DNA from: JBLHKS01 sp047620505
GTDB lineage: Bacteria; Verrucomicrobiota; Verrucomicrobiia; Verrucomicrobiales; DEV007
NCBI GenBank assembly: GCA_047620505.1
Contig: JBLHKS010000246.1
Coordinates: 1-9,766 of the forward strand
Reading direction: 5' to 3'
DNA length: 9,766 nucleotides
The notes beneath the pieces are model-generated. The model had not been told where the DNA came from, did no database searches, and saw only the letters and a list, made by a program, of their open reading frames with translations. This document shows, in pieces, positions 1 to 6,937 of the stretch. How positions within the stretch are numbered: the stretch's first letter is position 1; every line of letters starts with the position of its first letter. A program made the translations under genes and the position numbers.

Positions 1-172
1 TGATCTCGAGAACGGCAAAATCACGCTCAAGGGTTGGCCGAAATTAGTCTGGCCGGGCGCGACGCTGACCTCGAAGGACGCGAAAACGGTGATCACGCTG
101 GAGCGCACGAAATACCACGTGGAAGGTGCTGCGAGCTACGAATTGGACCTCAGCAAGATCAAACTCAAGTAG
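1..172 (+). CDS. C-terminal fragment of a possible LptA/OstA-like protein
   Basis: An open frame beginning at base 2 reads 56 residues to a TAG at 170-172; the start lies before the window. The visible part has short alternating beta-type segments with glycine turns (GKITLKGWPKLVWPGATLTS, then VITLERTKYHVEG) and ends in the basic tail LSKIKLK. Repeats of the type 'lysine/leucine-G-x-P-x-x-x-x-x-G-x-x-L' occur in LptA/OstA-type periplasmic lipopolysaccharide-transport proteins, so that is the best guess. Fifty-six residues are not enough to decide, and any beta-rich secreted protein would fit. The stop codon lies inside the 3' end of the opposing dioxygenase gene (8-bp overlap), so the two genes converge with no room for separate terminators. 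The frame is judged real because it is open to the window edge and stops just at the neighbour's end. Product assignment is weak. Confidence 0.45.
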   Translation, partial: DLENGKITLKGWPKLVWPGATLTSKDAKTVITLERTKYHVEGAASYELDLSKIKLK

Positions 173-1187
173 CCTGGCTCTTGCGCATCCCGCCACGAAT
201 CGCGCCAGCTTCGGTAGCGCCGTAGTTGTCTTTGAACCAGGGTGCGAGAGGGCGAGAATTTGGCGTGCTAAGCCAAATTCGCAGAATATGCCGCTTCAAA
301 GCCGGGTCCTCGTGATCGACGAAGGCTGAACGGCGATGATAGGTAACCCAGTTGTTCAGCAAGAGGATGTCGCCCGGTTCCTGACGGAATCGAACGTGCA
401 TTTCCGGCTCGGCGGCGACGGCTTCGACGAAATCGAGCGCTTCGCGTTGAAGCGCGGTCATGTCGGCGATTTCCGGCAGGGCGTAGGCGCGCTCGATCAA
501 CACGCGGAGAAAAGCGGAAGCGAAATGGCCTTCGTGAAATGAGAAAATCGGCTGACGACACCAGGGCAGGCTGTTGCCGCCATCGACGTTGTGCCTTTTA
601 TAATAGAACGGCTCCAGCAGGTGCTGGAGGAGGTCGGGTCGGCGCGCGCGGATTTCGTTGTAAACCGCGATGGAGCTGACGATTTCGTTCTCGCCGCCTT
701 CGAGCGCCTGGTTGAGGCAGAGGAAGCCGATCACGTCACAGCGGTCGGTGTGGAAGCTGAGTTTTTTGCTCGTGTTAGGGCCGCGCGTCCGCGGATCGCT
801 TTCGCCAAATCCTTCGTCGCGGACGCTGAAAACCAGGTCGCCATCCGCACTCTGAGAAATTGGCGTTCCCACGTGGCTGAGAATTCCAAGAAAAAGCCTA
901 CGGCGATCATCGTTGGCGTAGGTCGATGGATCGAGTCCTCGCAGGAGCGTCGCGCCGGAGCCGTTTTCGAGCGAAATTTGAATTCGCGACAGCGCTTGGC
1001 CGAAAGTCGGCAGCGGAAAACGTTCCTTCGAAATCGCGTCGTCTGGAAGGTTCCGGGTCAACTCCAGCGCGGTCTGAATCTCTTGAATCCAAGTTGGCGA
1101 AAGCGTTTGCAGCCAGTCTTCGCGACTCAGCAGCTGCTGGCCACGCCAAGCGGCGGGGTGGTCGATCGACTCGGGAATTTCTCGCAT
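165..1187 (-). CDS. TauD/TfdA-family Fe(II)/2-oxoglutarate-dependent dioxygenase
   Basis: This predicted cytoplasmic enzyme would couple oxidative decarboxylation of 2-oxoglutarate to hydroxylation of an unknown substrate. With the ATG at 1187 it has 340 residues, normal for the family. The iron-binding facial triad is visible: the H-x-D motif in LSFHTDRCDV (H146, D148) and the distal histidine in NWVTYHRRSAF (H284). An arginine that should bind the 2-oxoglutarate carboxylate is in HILRIWLS (R303). The N-terminal block DHPAAWRGQQLLSREDWL followed by 'LSPTWIQEI' resembles the usual start of this subgroup, which favours the ATG at 1187. A TTG at 1307 would add 40 residues of unconserved look; it sits directly after an in-frame stop and has no clear ribosome binding site. 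The ATG also lacks one. The gene diverges from korA, leaving 177 bp between starts. Substrate is unknown; the neighbours do not suggest one. The family call is secure. Confidence 0.88.
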   Translation of the reverse strand: MREIPESIDHPAAWRGQQLLSREDWLQTLSPTWIQEIQTALELTRNLPDDAISKERFPLPTFGQALSRIQISLENGSGATLLRGLDPSTYANDDRRRLFLGILSHVGTPISQSADGDLVFSVRDEGFGESDPRTRGPNTSKKLSFHTDRCDVIGFLCLNQALEGGENEIVSSIAVYNEIRARRPDLLQHLLEPFYYKRHNVDGGNSLPWCRQPIFSFHEGHFASAFLRVLIERAYALPEIADMTALQREALDFVEAVAAEPEMHVRFRQEPGDILLLNNWVTYHRRSAFVDHEDPALKRHILRIWLSTPNSRPLAPWFKDNYGATEAGAIRGGMRKSQAT

Positions 1188-1364
1188 TGGCGGAATTGAA
1201 ATCGACCCGGATTGAGCGCCCGACAACCGCAAAAAATCAGGCTGGAGAACATTCGATAGAAAACGACTGTAAAACCGCTTGCGCGCGGATTGAAACAAGG
1301 CCAACAATCACGCCGTTTCCAATCTCGGAGGTTCTAGCTAATTTATCGAAACTGACCGCCCCAT

Positions 1365-3248
1365 ATGAGCGAAGTCACATCACCCGAGGCACAAGCCGTG
1401 CCCGGCCGCGCGGGACTAAAATCGGAGAGCGTCGATGACGCTGTGATCCGTCTTGCAGGAGATTCCCAGGACGGGATTCAATCAGTCGGAGGGATGCTTG
1501 CGCGCCTCGCCGGCCGAACGGATCAGGACGTCATCACGTACATGACGATCCCGTCTACGATTTCCGGCGGCCCATCCATTTTCCAGGTCAGACTGGGAAG
1601 CGGAGAAGTTCTCAGCCCCGGCGATCGAGCCGATTTCCTCGTAGCTTTCTACCAGCACAGCTACGAATCGCATATCGAGTTTCTTCGCGAAGGTGGAATT
1701 TGCCTTTACGACAGCGATCACGTTGAGCCGAATCTGGACGACGCTCGATTCCGATTCGTCGGTGTCCCGATGACAAGCGCGACTGTTGAGGCGATCGGCG
1801 GTGGAACGAAAGATCGCGGGAAGAACATGTTTTCGCTCGGTTTGATCTGTTCGATTTTCGATCTCGACCGCGCAAAGTTGGCTCGAATCATTGAGAGCCA
1901 GTTCAAGGGCAAGCACGAGTCGATCGTGCGCAACGCCTTGCTCGCCTTTGACGCGGGTTACGGATATTCGCTTGGTGACCTGCTCGAAGTGGCCTTCGAA
2001 ATGAAGGAAGGCCAGATGAAGCAGGCCGACCGCGTCGCGACGGACGGAAATACCGCTCTCACGCAAGGTCTGCTCGCTGCGGGTGTGCGTTTCGGCGCAG
2101 GCTACCCGATCACGCCTTGGTCCAGCATCATGGAGCAGTTGCGGATCGAGCTTCCTCGTTTTGGCGGACTTTTCATTCAAACCGAGGACGAACTCGCTGC
2201 AGTTTCGATGGCGCTCGGCTTCGCTTATTCTGGCCACCTCGCGGTGACCGGGAGTTCCGGCCCCGGCATCTCTCTTAAGATGGAGGCCCTGAGCTGGGGG
2301 ACGATGGCTGAGCTTCCTTTGATCGTGGTTAACGTTCAACGTGGCGGCCCGTCGACTGGCTTGCCGACTAGCGTGGAACAGTCCGATCTGATGCAGGCGA
2401 TCTACGGTAGTCACGGCGATACCCCACGAGTCGTGCTGGCACCAAAAGACGTCGAAGACTGTTTTTACATCGCTTTGGAAGCCGCACGGATTGCGAAGAA
2501 ATTCAGCGTGCCGGTTTTCATTCTGAGCGACCAGGCGCTCGCCACTCGGATCGAAGCGTTCGAGATGCCGAAATTCGATGAAGTCGTAACCGATCCCGAA
2601 CTCGATCTCAGCAATCGGAACGGTGATTTCAAGCCCTACCCACTCGAAGGTCAGACCAAACACGCTCCTCCTGGAACGATTATGGAGGGTGGGAAATATC
2701 CTGTCGTGACCGGTCTCGAACACGATGAGTGGGGCCACCCGACGGCGAATCCCGAGCTTCACCAGAAGATGAACGCGCGTCGACGCAACAAGCTCCGTAG
2801 CTTGGAAGCAGAGCTCGAAACGCCTGAAGTTTACGGCGATTCCCACGGCGAGGTTCTTCTTGTGGGCTGGGGTTCGACTTGGGGACCGATTCGTGAAGCG
2901 ACCGACCACATGAGGTCCAAGCATCGCACCGCTGGAGCCGTTCACCTCAGGCATATTCATCCGATGGCACCGGGCCTTGAAGCGATCTTCAACAGCTACC
3001 GCAGGATTTGCGTGGTCGAGATGAATGACGAAGGCGTCTACGGTCAAGGACAGCTGGCGACGTTATTGCGCTCGCGCTTTGCGGATCCAAAAATCAAAAG
3101 TGTCTGCAAGACCGATGGCCTGAACTTCAGAGTCCGCGAAATTGTGGCGCGAGTCGACGAAATCACCGGAGCAACCACCAAAGTTCCGATGAAAGCTTCT
3201 CAATTGACCAATCCTGTTTCGCTTCGAAATCCCAACCCGGCAGTTTAG
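1365..3248 (+). CDS. korA: 2-oxoacid:ferredoxin oxidoreductase, fused gamma-alpha subunit (probably 2-oxoglutarate)
   Basis: This is the large subunit of the enzyme that converts 2-oxoglutarate and CoA to succinyl-CoA and CO2 while reducing ferredoxin. It has 627 residues. An N-terminal gamma-type domain (about residues 25-215) contains GGPSIFQVRLGSG and SPGDRADFLVAF. The alpha domain follows from about 225, with the family signature YPITP (247-251), TGSSGPGISLKMEALSWG (295-312) and RGGPSTGLPT (326-335). A GLEHDEWGHPT segment (450-460) and a C-terminal transketolase-like domain (about 495-600, EVLLVGWGSTWGPIREA and VVEMNDEGVYGQG) complete it. Such gamma-alpha fusions of about 600-650 residues are known from aerobic KorAB enzymes. 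The start is the first ATG after an in-frame TGA at 1353-1355. No Shine-Dalgarno site is near it; a GGAGG at 1327-1331 is too far upstream. korB follows after 39 bp in the same direction, so the pair is an operon. Substrate specificity for 2-oxoglutarate rather than pyruvate or branched 2-oxoacids is inferred. Confidence 0.93.
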   Translation: MSEVTSPEAQAVPGRAGLKSESVDDAVIRLAGDSQDGIQSVGGMLARLAGRTDQDVITYMTIPSTISGGPSIFQVRLGSGEVLSPGDRADFLVAFYQHSYESHIEFLREGGICLYDSDHVEPNLDDARFRFVGVPMTSATVEAIGGGTKDRGKNMFSLGLICSIFDLDRAKLARIIESQFKGKHESIVRNALLAFDAGYGYSLGDLLEVAFEMKEGQMKQADRVATDGNTALTQGLLAAGVRFGAGYPITPWSSIMEQLRIELPRFGGLFIQTEDELAAVSMALGFAYSGHLAVTGSSGPGISLKMEALSWGTMAELPLIVVNVQRGGPSTGLPTSVEQSDLMQAIYGSHGDTPRVVLAPKDVEDCFYIALEAARIAKKFSVPVFILSDQALATRIEAFEMPKFDEVVTDPELDLSNRNGDFKPYPLEGQTKHAPPGTIMEGGKYPVVTGLEHDEWGHPTANPELHQKMNARRRNKLRSLEAELETPEVYGDSHGEVLLVGWGSTWGPIREATDHMRSKHRTAGAVHLRHIHPMAPGLEAIFNSYRRICVVEMNDEGVYGQGQLATLLRSRFADPKIKSVCKTDGLNFRVREIVARVDEITGATTKVPMKASQLTNPVSLRNPNPAV

Positions 3249-3287
3249 TCCGGTCCCGAACCCTTTTTTGTTTAACCTCCCGATTCG

Positions 3288-4232
3288 ATGGCAACAATCG
3301 CAATCAAACCACCCGCGCCTCCAGCTGAGCGCGCTCCTCTCAAGAAAAAAGATCTCACCGCCGATCACCCGACATGGTGTCCTGGCTGCGGAGATTTTGC
3401 CGTTCTGGCTTCGTTTTTCAAAACGGTCGGAAAACTAGAAATTCCACACGAGCGCATCTCGACGATTGCGGGAATCGGCTGTTCTTCACGTTTCCCCTAT
3501 TTTGTGAACGGCCACGGGGTTCACTTTCTCCACGGCCGCGCGCTTCCGTTCGCGACCGGCGTCAGTCTGGCTCGACCGGATTTGAACGTGTTTGTTTTCG
3601 GCGGTGACGGCGACGGTTTTTCGATCGGCGGCAACCACCTCGAGCATGCAGCGCGGAAAAACGTCAATCTGACTTACGTCATCATGGACAACTTCGTCTA
3701 TGGCCTGACGAAGAAGCAGACTTCGCCAACTTCGCCGATCGGTTTCAAATCGAAGACAGATCCAGGTGGCGCGTTTGATCAGCCGGTCAACCCGATGCTC
3801 AAGTTGGTCGCCAGCGGCGCTACCTTCGTTGCTCGGACTCACGCGTCGCAGGTCAAGCACATGAACGAAGTGTTCGAGCGCGCGATTCTCCACGACGGTT
3901 TCAGCGTGGTCGAGGTCCTTTCGGAGTGCGTGGTTTTCTTCAAGGGCGCGTTTGACGATGCGAACCCGCGCAAAAATGGCGCGTTTGAATTGATCGAAGA
4001 AAAAGTTTGGGACGACAGTCCGGAAGACGAGAACCGACACGACGTGACCGATCAGATGGCTGCACTTGGGTTGGCGAAGGAAGCTTGGCCGGGCAAGTTT
4101 GGCGTTTATCTGGAAACGGATCGCCCGTCGAAAAACACGCTCGAGCAAAAGACGATCGAAGCGGCTCAGGAAAAATTCGGTGACGCTTCGGCGACCGACC
4201 TGCTGCGCTCGCGTTTTGAGAAAATGAAGTAG
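3288..4232 (+). CDS. korB: 2-oxoacid:ferredoxin oxidoreductase, beta subunit (TPP and iron-sulfur)
   Basis: This is the catalytic partner of KorA; it holds thiamine diphosphate and one [4Fe-4S] cluster that passes electrons to ferredoxin. It has 314 residues. WCPGCGD (30-36) supplies two cysteines (C31, C34), IGCSSR supplies C65, and SECVVF supplies C214; this CxxC...C...C spacing (3, 31 and 149 residues) fits the cluster ligands of two-subunit 2-oxoacid oxidoreductases. The thiamine diphosphate/Mg motif is GDGDGFSIGGNH (106-117), continuing to NFVYGLTKKQTSPTSP (135-150). No separate delta (ferredoxin-like) subunit is visible nearby, so electrons must go straight to a soluble ferredoxin encoded elsewhere. 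It lies 39 bp after korA, has no recognisable ribosome binding site (a CCTCCC run precedes the ATG), and the N-terminal 25 residues are proline- and lysine-rich. The family is certain; 2-oxoglutarate as substrate is likely but unproved. Confidence 0.93.
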   Translation: MATIAIKPPAPPAERAPLKKKDLTADHPTWCPGCGDFAVLASFFKTVGKLEIPHERISTIAGIGCSSRFPYFVNGHGVHFLHGRALPFATGVSLARPDLNVFVFGGDGDGFSIGGNHLEHAARKNVNLTYVIMDNFVYGLTKKQTSPTSPIGFKSKTDPGGAFDQPVNPMLKLVASGATFVARTHASQVKHMNEVFERAILHDGFSVVEVLSECVVFFKGAFDDANPRKNGAFELIEEKVWDDSPEDENRHDVTDQMAALGLAKEAWPGKFGVYLETDRPSKNTLEQKTIEAAQEKFGDASATDLLRSRFEKMK

Positions 4233-4240
4233 GCGGCGCG

Positions 4241-4254
4241 CCAGCAGCTGCTGG
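4241..4254. repeat. 14-bp palindrome CCAGCAGCTGCTGG after korB
   Basis: A perfect palindrome starts 8 bp after the korB stop codon. Its core AGCAGCTGCT occurs six times in the window. As RNA it could form a short hairpin but has no T-run after it, so a terminator role is doubtful. Confidence 0.6.
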
Positions 4255-4326
4255 TGTTCAGCCACGCCTAAACTGCCGGATACTCCAATTCTTGGCGGCG
4301 GCGTAGCGACCGATCATTGATCGGCC

Positions 4327-4395
4327 GAGGTGAAGGGATTGCGCCCGTCACCCTCCAACACCACCGGACATGCGGTTATCCGCATCCGCCGTTGG
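4327..4395 (-). ncRNA. Possible group II intron domain V/VI remnant
   Basis: Read on the minus strand, positions 4395-4355 fold as an outer CCAAC/GUUGG stem, an inner CGGA/UCCG stem, a two-nucleotide bulge (UG) on the 3' side, a five-pair stem UGCGG/CCGCA and an AUAA tetraloop. This is the shape of group II intron domain V, which has two stems, a 3'-side dinucleotide bulge and a tetraloop. The catalytic AGC triad at its base appears to be replaced by GGC. Directly downstream, 4355-4327 can fold as a second hairpin (GAGG-G-UGA paired with UCACCUC, capped by GGG/UCCC), the place of domain VI, and is followed by CGGCCGAT, plausible as a 3' end. No reverse-transcriptase gene or domains I-IV are present. 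This is therefore at best a decayed 3' remnant. A covariance-model search would decide. Confidence 0.4.
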
Positions 4396-4555
4396 ACACA
4401 GCCTCGTCAATTCGGAAATCATTTCGCCCGCATGCCGCGCGACGATCGTGCGCATTATGAAGTTCCCTTTAGAATTGCGGCTTCGGCAAGATCCATTAGT
4501 ACCAGAATTTTCGCGGCACCTCGCCCATCACCTCGCCATTCCGCCAAGCTCCAGC

Positions 4556-5122
4556 TTAAAACGGAATGTCGTCGTCCTCTTCCTGAACGGCAGCTGGCGC
4601 GCTACCTCCGGGGGGCGGTCCCTGCTGTTGCTGCTGCTGGGGAGGCGAAGATTGCTGAGATTGCTGGGGCTGAGAAGACTGCCCCTGGTCGCCCTGATTC
4701 CCGCCAGATTGCTGCTGCTGCTGGGGAGGAGCATGCTGTTGTTGTTGGCCACCGCCACCTCCGCTGCCACCTCCGGGCCCGCCTTCCGACTTCGGACCGA
4801 CAAACTGCCAACCATCCGCGACGACTTTCAGCCGATATCGCTTTTGACCGCTGGTCTTGTCGTCCCACTCATCCATCTGGAGACGACCCTCGATGAAAAC
4901 AGGGCGTCCCTTGGCCAGCCATTGACCGGCGCTTTCGGCCTGTTTGCCCCAGACCGTGACGTCGACGAAGGTCACTTCCTCTCGTCGCTCGCCACCATCA
5001 ATCGAGTAAGTTCGGTTGATCGCGAGACCGAGATCGGTCACCGCGGTTCCTTTAGGTGTGTAGCGAATCTCGGGATCCCTCGTGAGGTTCCCGATCAGCA
5101 TCACTTTGTTCAACGAAGCCAT
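4556..5122 (-). CDS. ssb: Single-stranded DNA-binding protein SSB
   Basis: This protein coats single-stranded DNA during replication, recombination and repair and recruits partner enzymes through its C-terminal tip. It has 188 residues. The OB-fold occupies about 1-108 (MASLNKVMLIGNLTRDPEIR, then EVTFVDVTVWGKQAE and FIEGRLQMDEW). A glycine-rich hinge (114-125) leads into a glutamine/proline-rich disordered linker (126-172) with runs of five and six glutamines. The acidic tip EEDDDIPF ends the protein, matching the conserved DDDIPF partner-binding tail. The glutamine runs come from CAG/CAA repeats, a low-complexity tract likely to vary in length. The gene lies 143 bp after rpsF, in the common rpsF-ssb order, but with a large inverted repeat between them. 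There is no Shine-Dalgarno site before the ATG at 5122, whose assignment rests on the conserved N-terminus. rpsR and rplI, often next, do not follow within the window. Confidence 0.97.
   Translation of the reverse strand: MASLNKVMLIGNLTRDPEIRYTPKGTAVTDLGLAINRTYSIDGGERREEVTFVDVTVWGKQAESAGQWLAKGRPVFIEGRLQMDEWDDKTSGQKRYRLKVVADGWQFVGPKSEGGPGGGSGGGGGQQQQHAPPQQQQQSGGNQGDQGQSSQPQQSQQSSPPQQQQQQGPPPGGSAPAAVQEEDDDIPF
4610..4760 (-). repeat. Glutamine-codon low-complexity tract inside ssb
   Basis: The plus strand shows repeated CTG and TTG triplets, complementary to CAG and CAA codons, encoding the Q-rich linker of SSB. Imperfect triplet repeats of this kind can expand or contract by slippage without breaking the frame, so linker length may vary between strains. 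Confidence 0.7.
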
Positions 5123-5151
5123 AGCAAGGCCGAACTTAGGCCGTCTGCGAG

Positions 5152-5253
5152 GCCGTAAAAGGTAAAAAAAGCAAAAAGTAAAAGGTTTCCTGACGAAGCC
5201 GCAAAAACAGCTCCGCCTACCTTTTACTTCCTAGCTTTCCCGCCTTTTACGAC
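5152..5253 (-). promoter_or_regulatory. Large inverted repeat between rpsF and ssb, likely an RNA hairpin
   Basis: Positions 5152-5186 and 5219-5253 form two 35-base arms around a 32-base loop. Written as DNA there are 25 Watson-Crick pairs. As minus-strand RNA (the rpsF-ssb sense), eight more positions become G-U pairs and only two stay unpaired, whereas as plus-strand RNA nine positions stay unpaired. The upstream arm starts GUAAAAGGCGGGAAAG and the downstream arm is U-rich with U runs. It could be an attenuator, a processing site that uncouples ssb from rpsF, or a dispersed repeat. The structure is seen directly; the function is inferred. Confidence 0.65.
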
Positions 5254-5265
5254 GCAGAGCGCCTT

Positions 5266-5559
5266 TCAGGCTACCGACTGGTAGTGCTGAAGGTAGATGC
5301 TTTTGTTAAGCGTCAGGCGTTCGCGCACTTTGTCAACGATGTCCGCTCCACCAGCGAAAAAGTAGTTCACGTAGTAGCCGCTGGCCTGTTTGCGCGCGTT
5401 GTAAGCGAAGGTCTTCTTGCCTATTTTCTCGATGCTGTCGAGTTTGGCGCCTTCTTCTTCCATTTCTTTGCCAACGGAGCTGACAAGTTCATCAACACCT
5501 TCTTCGGACTGCATATTCAGTACGATGATGGCTTCGTATTTGCGAGATTCGTCACTCAT
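5266..5559 (-). CDS. rpsF: 30S ribosomal protein S6
   Basis: S6 is a small-subunit ribosomal protein that binds 16S rRNA together with S18 in the platform. The 97-residue product has the normal length and fold pattern: KYEAIIVLNMQSEEGVDELV at the N-terminus, the central IEKIGKKTFAYNARKQASGYYVNYFF, and the C-terminal VRERLTLNKSIYLQHYQ. The gene begins inside the end of pth: the sequence ATGAGTGA carries the rpsF ATG and the pth TGA, an 8-nt overlap that suggests translational coupling. A weak AGAAG precedes the start. ssb follows after 143 bp. The usual glutamate-rich C-terminal extension of some S6 proteins is missing. Confidence 0.97.
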   Translation of the reverse strand: MSDESRKYEAIIVLNMQSEEGVDELVSSVGKEMEEEGAKLDSIEKIGKKTFAYNARKQASGYYVNYFFAGGADIVDKVRERLTLNKSIYLQHYQSVA

Positions 5560-6229
5560 GATCTTCTGACTTTGATTCGACCGGCGGTTCGGAGTCGGCC
5601 GGTTCAGGTTTCGGTTGTTGCTTTTGCTTTTTCTTGGGAGCCTTCTCCCGTCGATTGAATTGATTCATCGCGGAGTCGAGACCCCGAGAGAGCGCGCATT
5701 CTACCGCTGCGACGGCATCTTGCAGAGATTTTTCCAGTTTTTCCCGGTCTTCGTCCGCGAATTTCCCGAGGACGTGTCCGACGGTTCCCGCAGCGGGCTG
5801 TTCTGAGCGGCCAATCCCGACGCGAATCCGCGGAAATTCGCGTGTCCCGAGGCATTCGATGATCGATTTGATTCCGTTGTGACCGCCGGCGGATCCGTCC
5901 GCACGCAGCCGCAATCGACCGAGAGGAAGATCGACATCATCGTAAATCACCAGCAGCTGCTCAGGAGCGATTTTGTAAAATTTGGCCACGGCGGCGATCG
6001 CTTTGCCGCTCAAGTTCATGAACGTCTGCGGCTTGAGATAGAAAACATCGCTGCTTCGCAGGATTTGGGTTTCCCACTTTTTCTCGTTTGCCCAGCGTTC
6101 GCCGAGCCCGGAACCCAGCTTGTCCAGAACAAGGAACCCGACGTTGTGCCGGGTGTCCTCGTATTTTCGGCCCGGATTGCCGAGACCGGCCACGAGTCGA
6201 ATGGGTCGTGACTCGGAATCCGCAGGCAT
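5552..6229 (-). CDS. pth: Peptidyl-tRNA hydrolase
   Basis: The enzyme releases peptides from peptidyl-tRNAs that drop off ribosomes and so recycles tRNA. Of its 225 residues, the first 195 form the canonical domain. GLGNPGRKYEDTRHNVGF (15-32) carries N18 and the catalytic histidine H28. KPQTFMNLSG (66-75) includes N72, YDDVDLPLG (96-104) the catalytic aspartate D97, and SAGGHNG (113-119) N118. About 30 extra C-terminal residues, first lysine-rich (APKKKQKQQPKP) and then acidic, are unusual and probably disordered. The gene starts 5 nt after rplY and its stop overlaps rpsF, so the three are probably cotranscribed. A GAGGG (6239-6243) lies 9 nt before the ATG, the best ribosome binding site in the window; it sits inside the last codons of rplY. 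Confidence 0.97.
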   Translation of the reverse strand: MPADSESRPIRLVAGLGNPGRKYEDTRHNVGFLVLDKLGSGLGERWANEKKWETQILRSSDVFYLKPQTFMNLSGKAIAAVAKFYKIAPEQLLVIYDDVDLPLGRLRLRADGSAGGHNGIKSIIECLGTREFPRIRVGIGRSEQPAAGTVGHVLGKFADEDREKLEKSLQDAVAAVECALSRGLDSAMNQFNRREKAPKKKQKQQPKPEPADSEPPVESKSEDHE

Positions 6230-6234
6230 CGGGA

Positions 6235-6885
6235 TCAGCCCTCGCTTTCGGCAGGTGCTCCAGCTCCTTCGCCAGCACTGGCGGCGGCTTCATCTTCCTC
6301 CTCTTGCTCGGTCTTCGCAGTCCGAGGTTCTACGATGAGTCCGATGACGACGCCTGCACCGAGGTTCGGACGGACTCCCTCAGGGAATTCGACGTCACCG
6401 ATGTGAAGCGCTTGCCCCAATTCGAGATCGGCAGCGGAGAAGGAGAGCGATTCCGGCAAGTGCTTCGGCAAACAAGTCACTTCCAACTGGTGAAGCTGGT
6501 GCTCCAGGATACCGCCGGCTTTCACGCCAAGCGCCTCTCCAGTCAGGTGCAGCGGCAGAGTCGCTTTGATTTCGCGATCTTCGCGGACGGTCTGAAAGTC
6601 GACATGGATAATGCTTCCGTTCAACGTGTGCCGCTGGACGGCTTGAATCAAAACGAGCTTCTTCGGCGTGTCAGCGCCTTTGACATCGAGGTCGACGAGG
6701 ACGTTTTCGCTCGGTGCTGCCTTCAGCAGGTCCGCGATGTCTTTTTCCGCCATTTGAACGGGGTAAGTCCGCTGACCTCCGCCATAAATCACTCCCGGAG
6801 CCAAGCCCTCACGGCGTAATTTTTTCGCGATCTTGGTGCCGACGCCTTCGCGTATTTCGGTGTTCAATTGAAACTTCTGAGCCAT
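6235..6885 (-). CDS. rplY: 50S ribosomal protein L25 / general stress protein Ctc
   Basis: L25 (the TL5/CTC type) binds 5S rRNA in the large subunit. The 216-residue protein has the two-domain form. An N-terminal L25 domain (about 1-95) contains REGVGTKIAKKLRREGLAPGVIYGG in two halves and NGSIIHVDFQ. A C-terminal beta domain (about 98-190) contains PLHLTGEALGVKAGGILEH and LHIGDVEFPEGVRP. The acidic and alanine-rich tail (193-216, EQEEEDEAAASAGEG) is probably disordered. The start at 6885 has a weak TGGAA before it. It is the first gene of the tight rplY-pth-rpsF cluster, and prs lies 124 bp upstream, a very common pairing in bacteria. Confidence 0.95.
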   Translation of the reverse strand: MAQKFQLNTEIREGVGTKIAKKLRREGLAPGVIYGGGQRTYPVQMAEKDIADLLKAAPSENVLVDLDVKGADTPKKLVLIQAVQRHTLNGSIIHVDFQTVREDREIKATLPLHLTGEALGVKAGGILEHQLHQLEVTCLPKHLPESLSFSAADLELGQALHIGDVEFPEGVRPNLGAGVVIGLIVEPRTAKTEQEEEDEAAASAGEGAGAPAESEG

Positions 6886-6937
6886 GATTCCAGCGGTGTA
6901 AATTCAGTTTGGGTTGCCTTTCAATCCCACACAAGCG

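Larger units (their letters stand above)
4233..4555. other. Gene-free stretch between convergent korB and ssb
   Basis: No convincing protein gene lies in these 323 bp. From left to right it holds the palindrome CCAGCAGCTGCTGG (4241-4254), a short inverted repeat CCGATCA/TGATCGG (4310-4324), and a structured segment that resembles domains V and VI of a group II intron on the minus strand (4327-4395). Positions 4396-4555 show no clear structure; a short minus-strand frame there (from the ATG whose complement is near 4460) has no recognisable motif. There is no classical terminator with a T-run after either korB or ssb. Confidence 0.7.

Noticed and set aside
1188..1307. N-terminal extension of the dioxygenase from the TTG at 1307
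   Set aside because: The extra 40 residues do not resemble the family start, the TTG directly follows a stop codon, and the ATG at 1187 fits the usual protein length; it remains a possible alternative.
1327..1331. GGAGG as ribosome binding site of korA
   Set aside because: It lies 33 bp before the ATG, and an in-frame TGA (1353-1355) rules out an earlier start that would use it.
1482..3047. A 521-codon open frame on the minus strand across korA
   Set aside because: It lies wholly antisense to a certain gene, shows no family motif, and is explained by the codon bias of a high-GC gene keeping the opposite frame open.
3486..4265. A 259-codon minus-strand open frame across korB
   Set aside because: It is antisense to a clear gene, with arginine-rich composition typical of a shadow frame and no recognisable domain.
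4330..5158. Long plus-strand frames over ssb
   Set aside because: The leucine and alanine runs are the complement of the glutamine repeats of ssb; there is no sign of a true protein.
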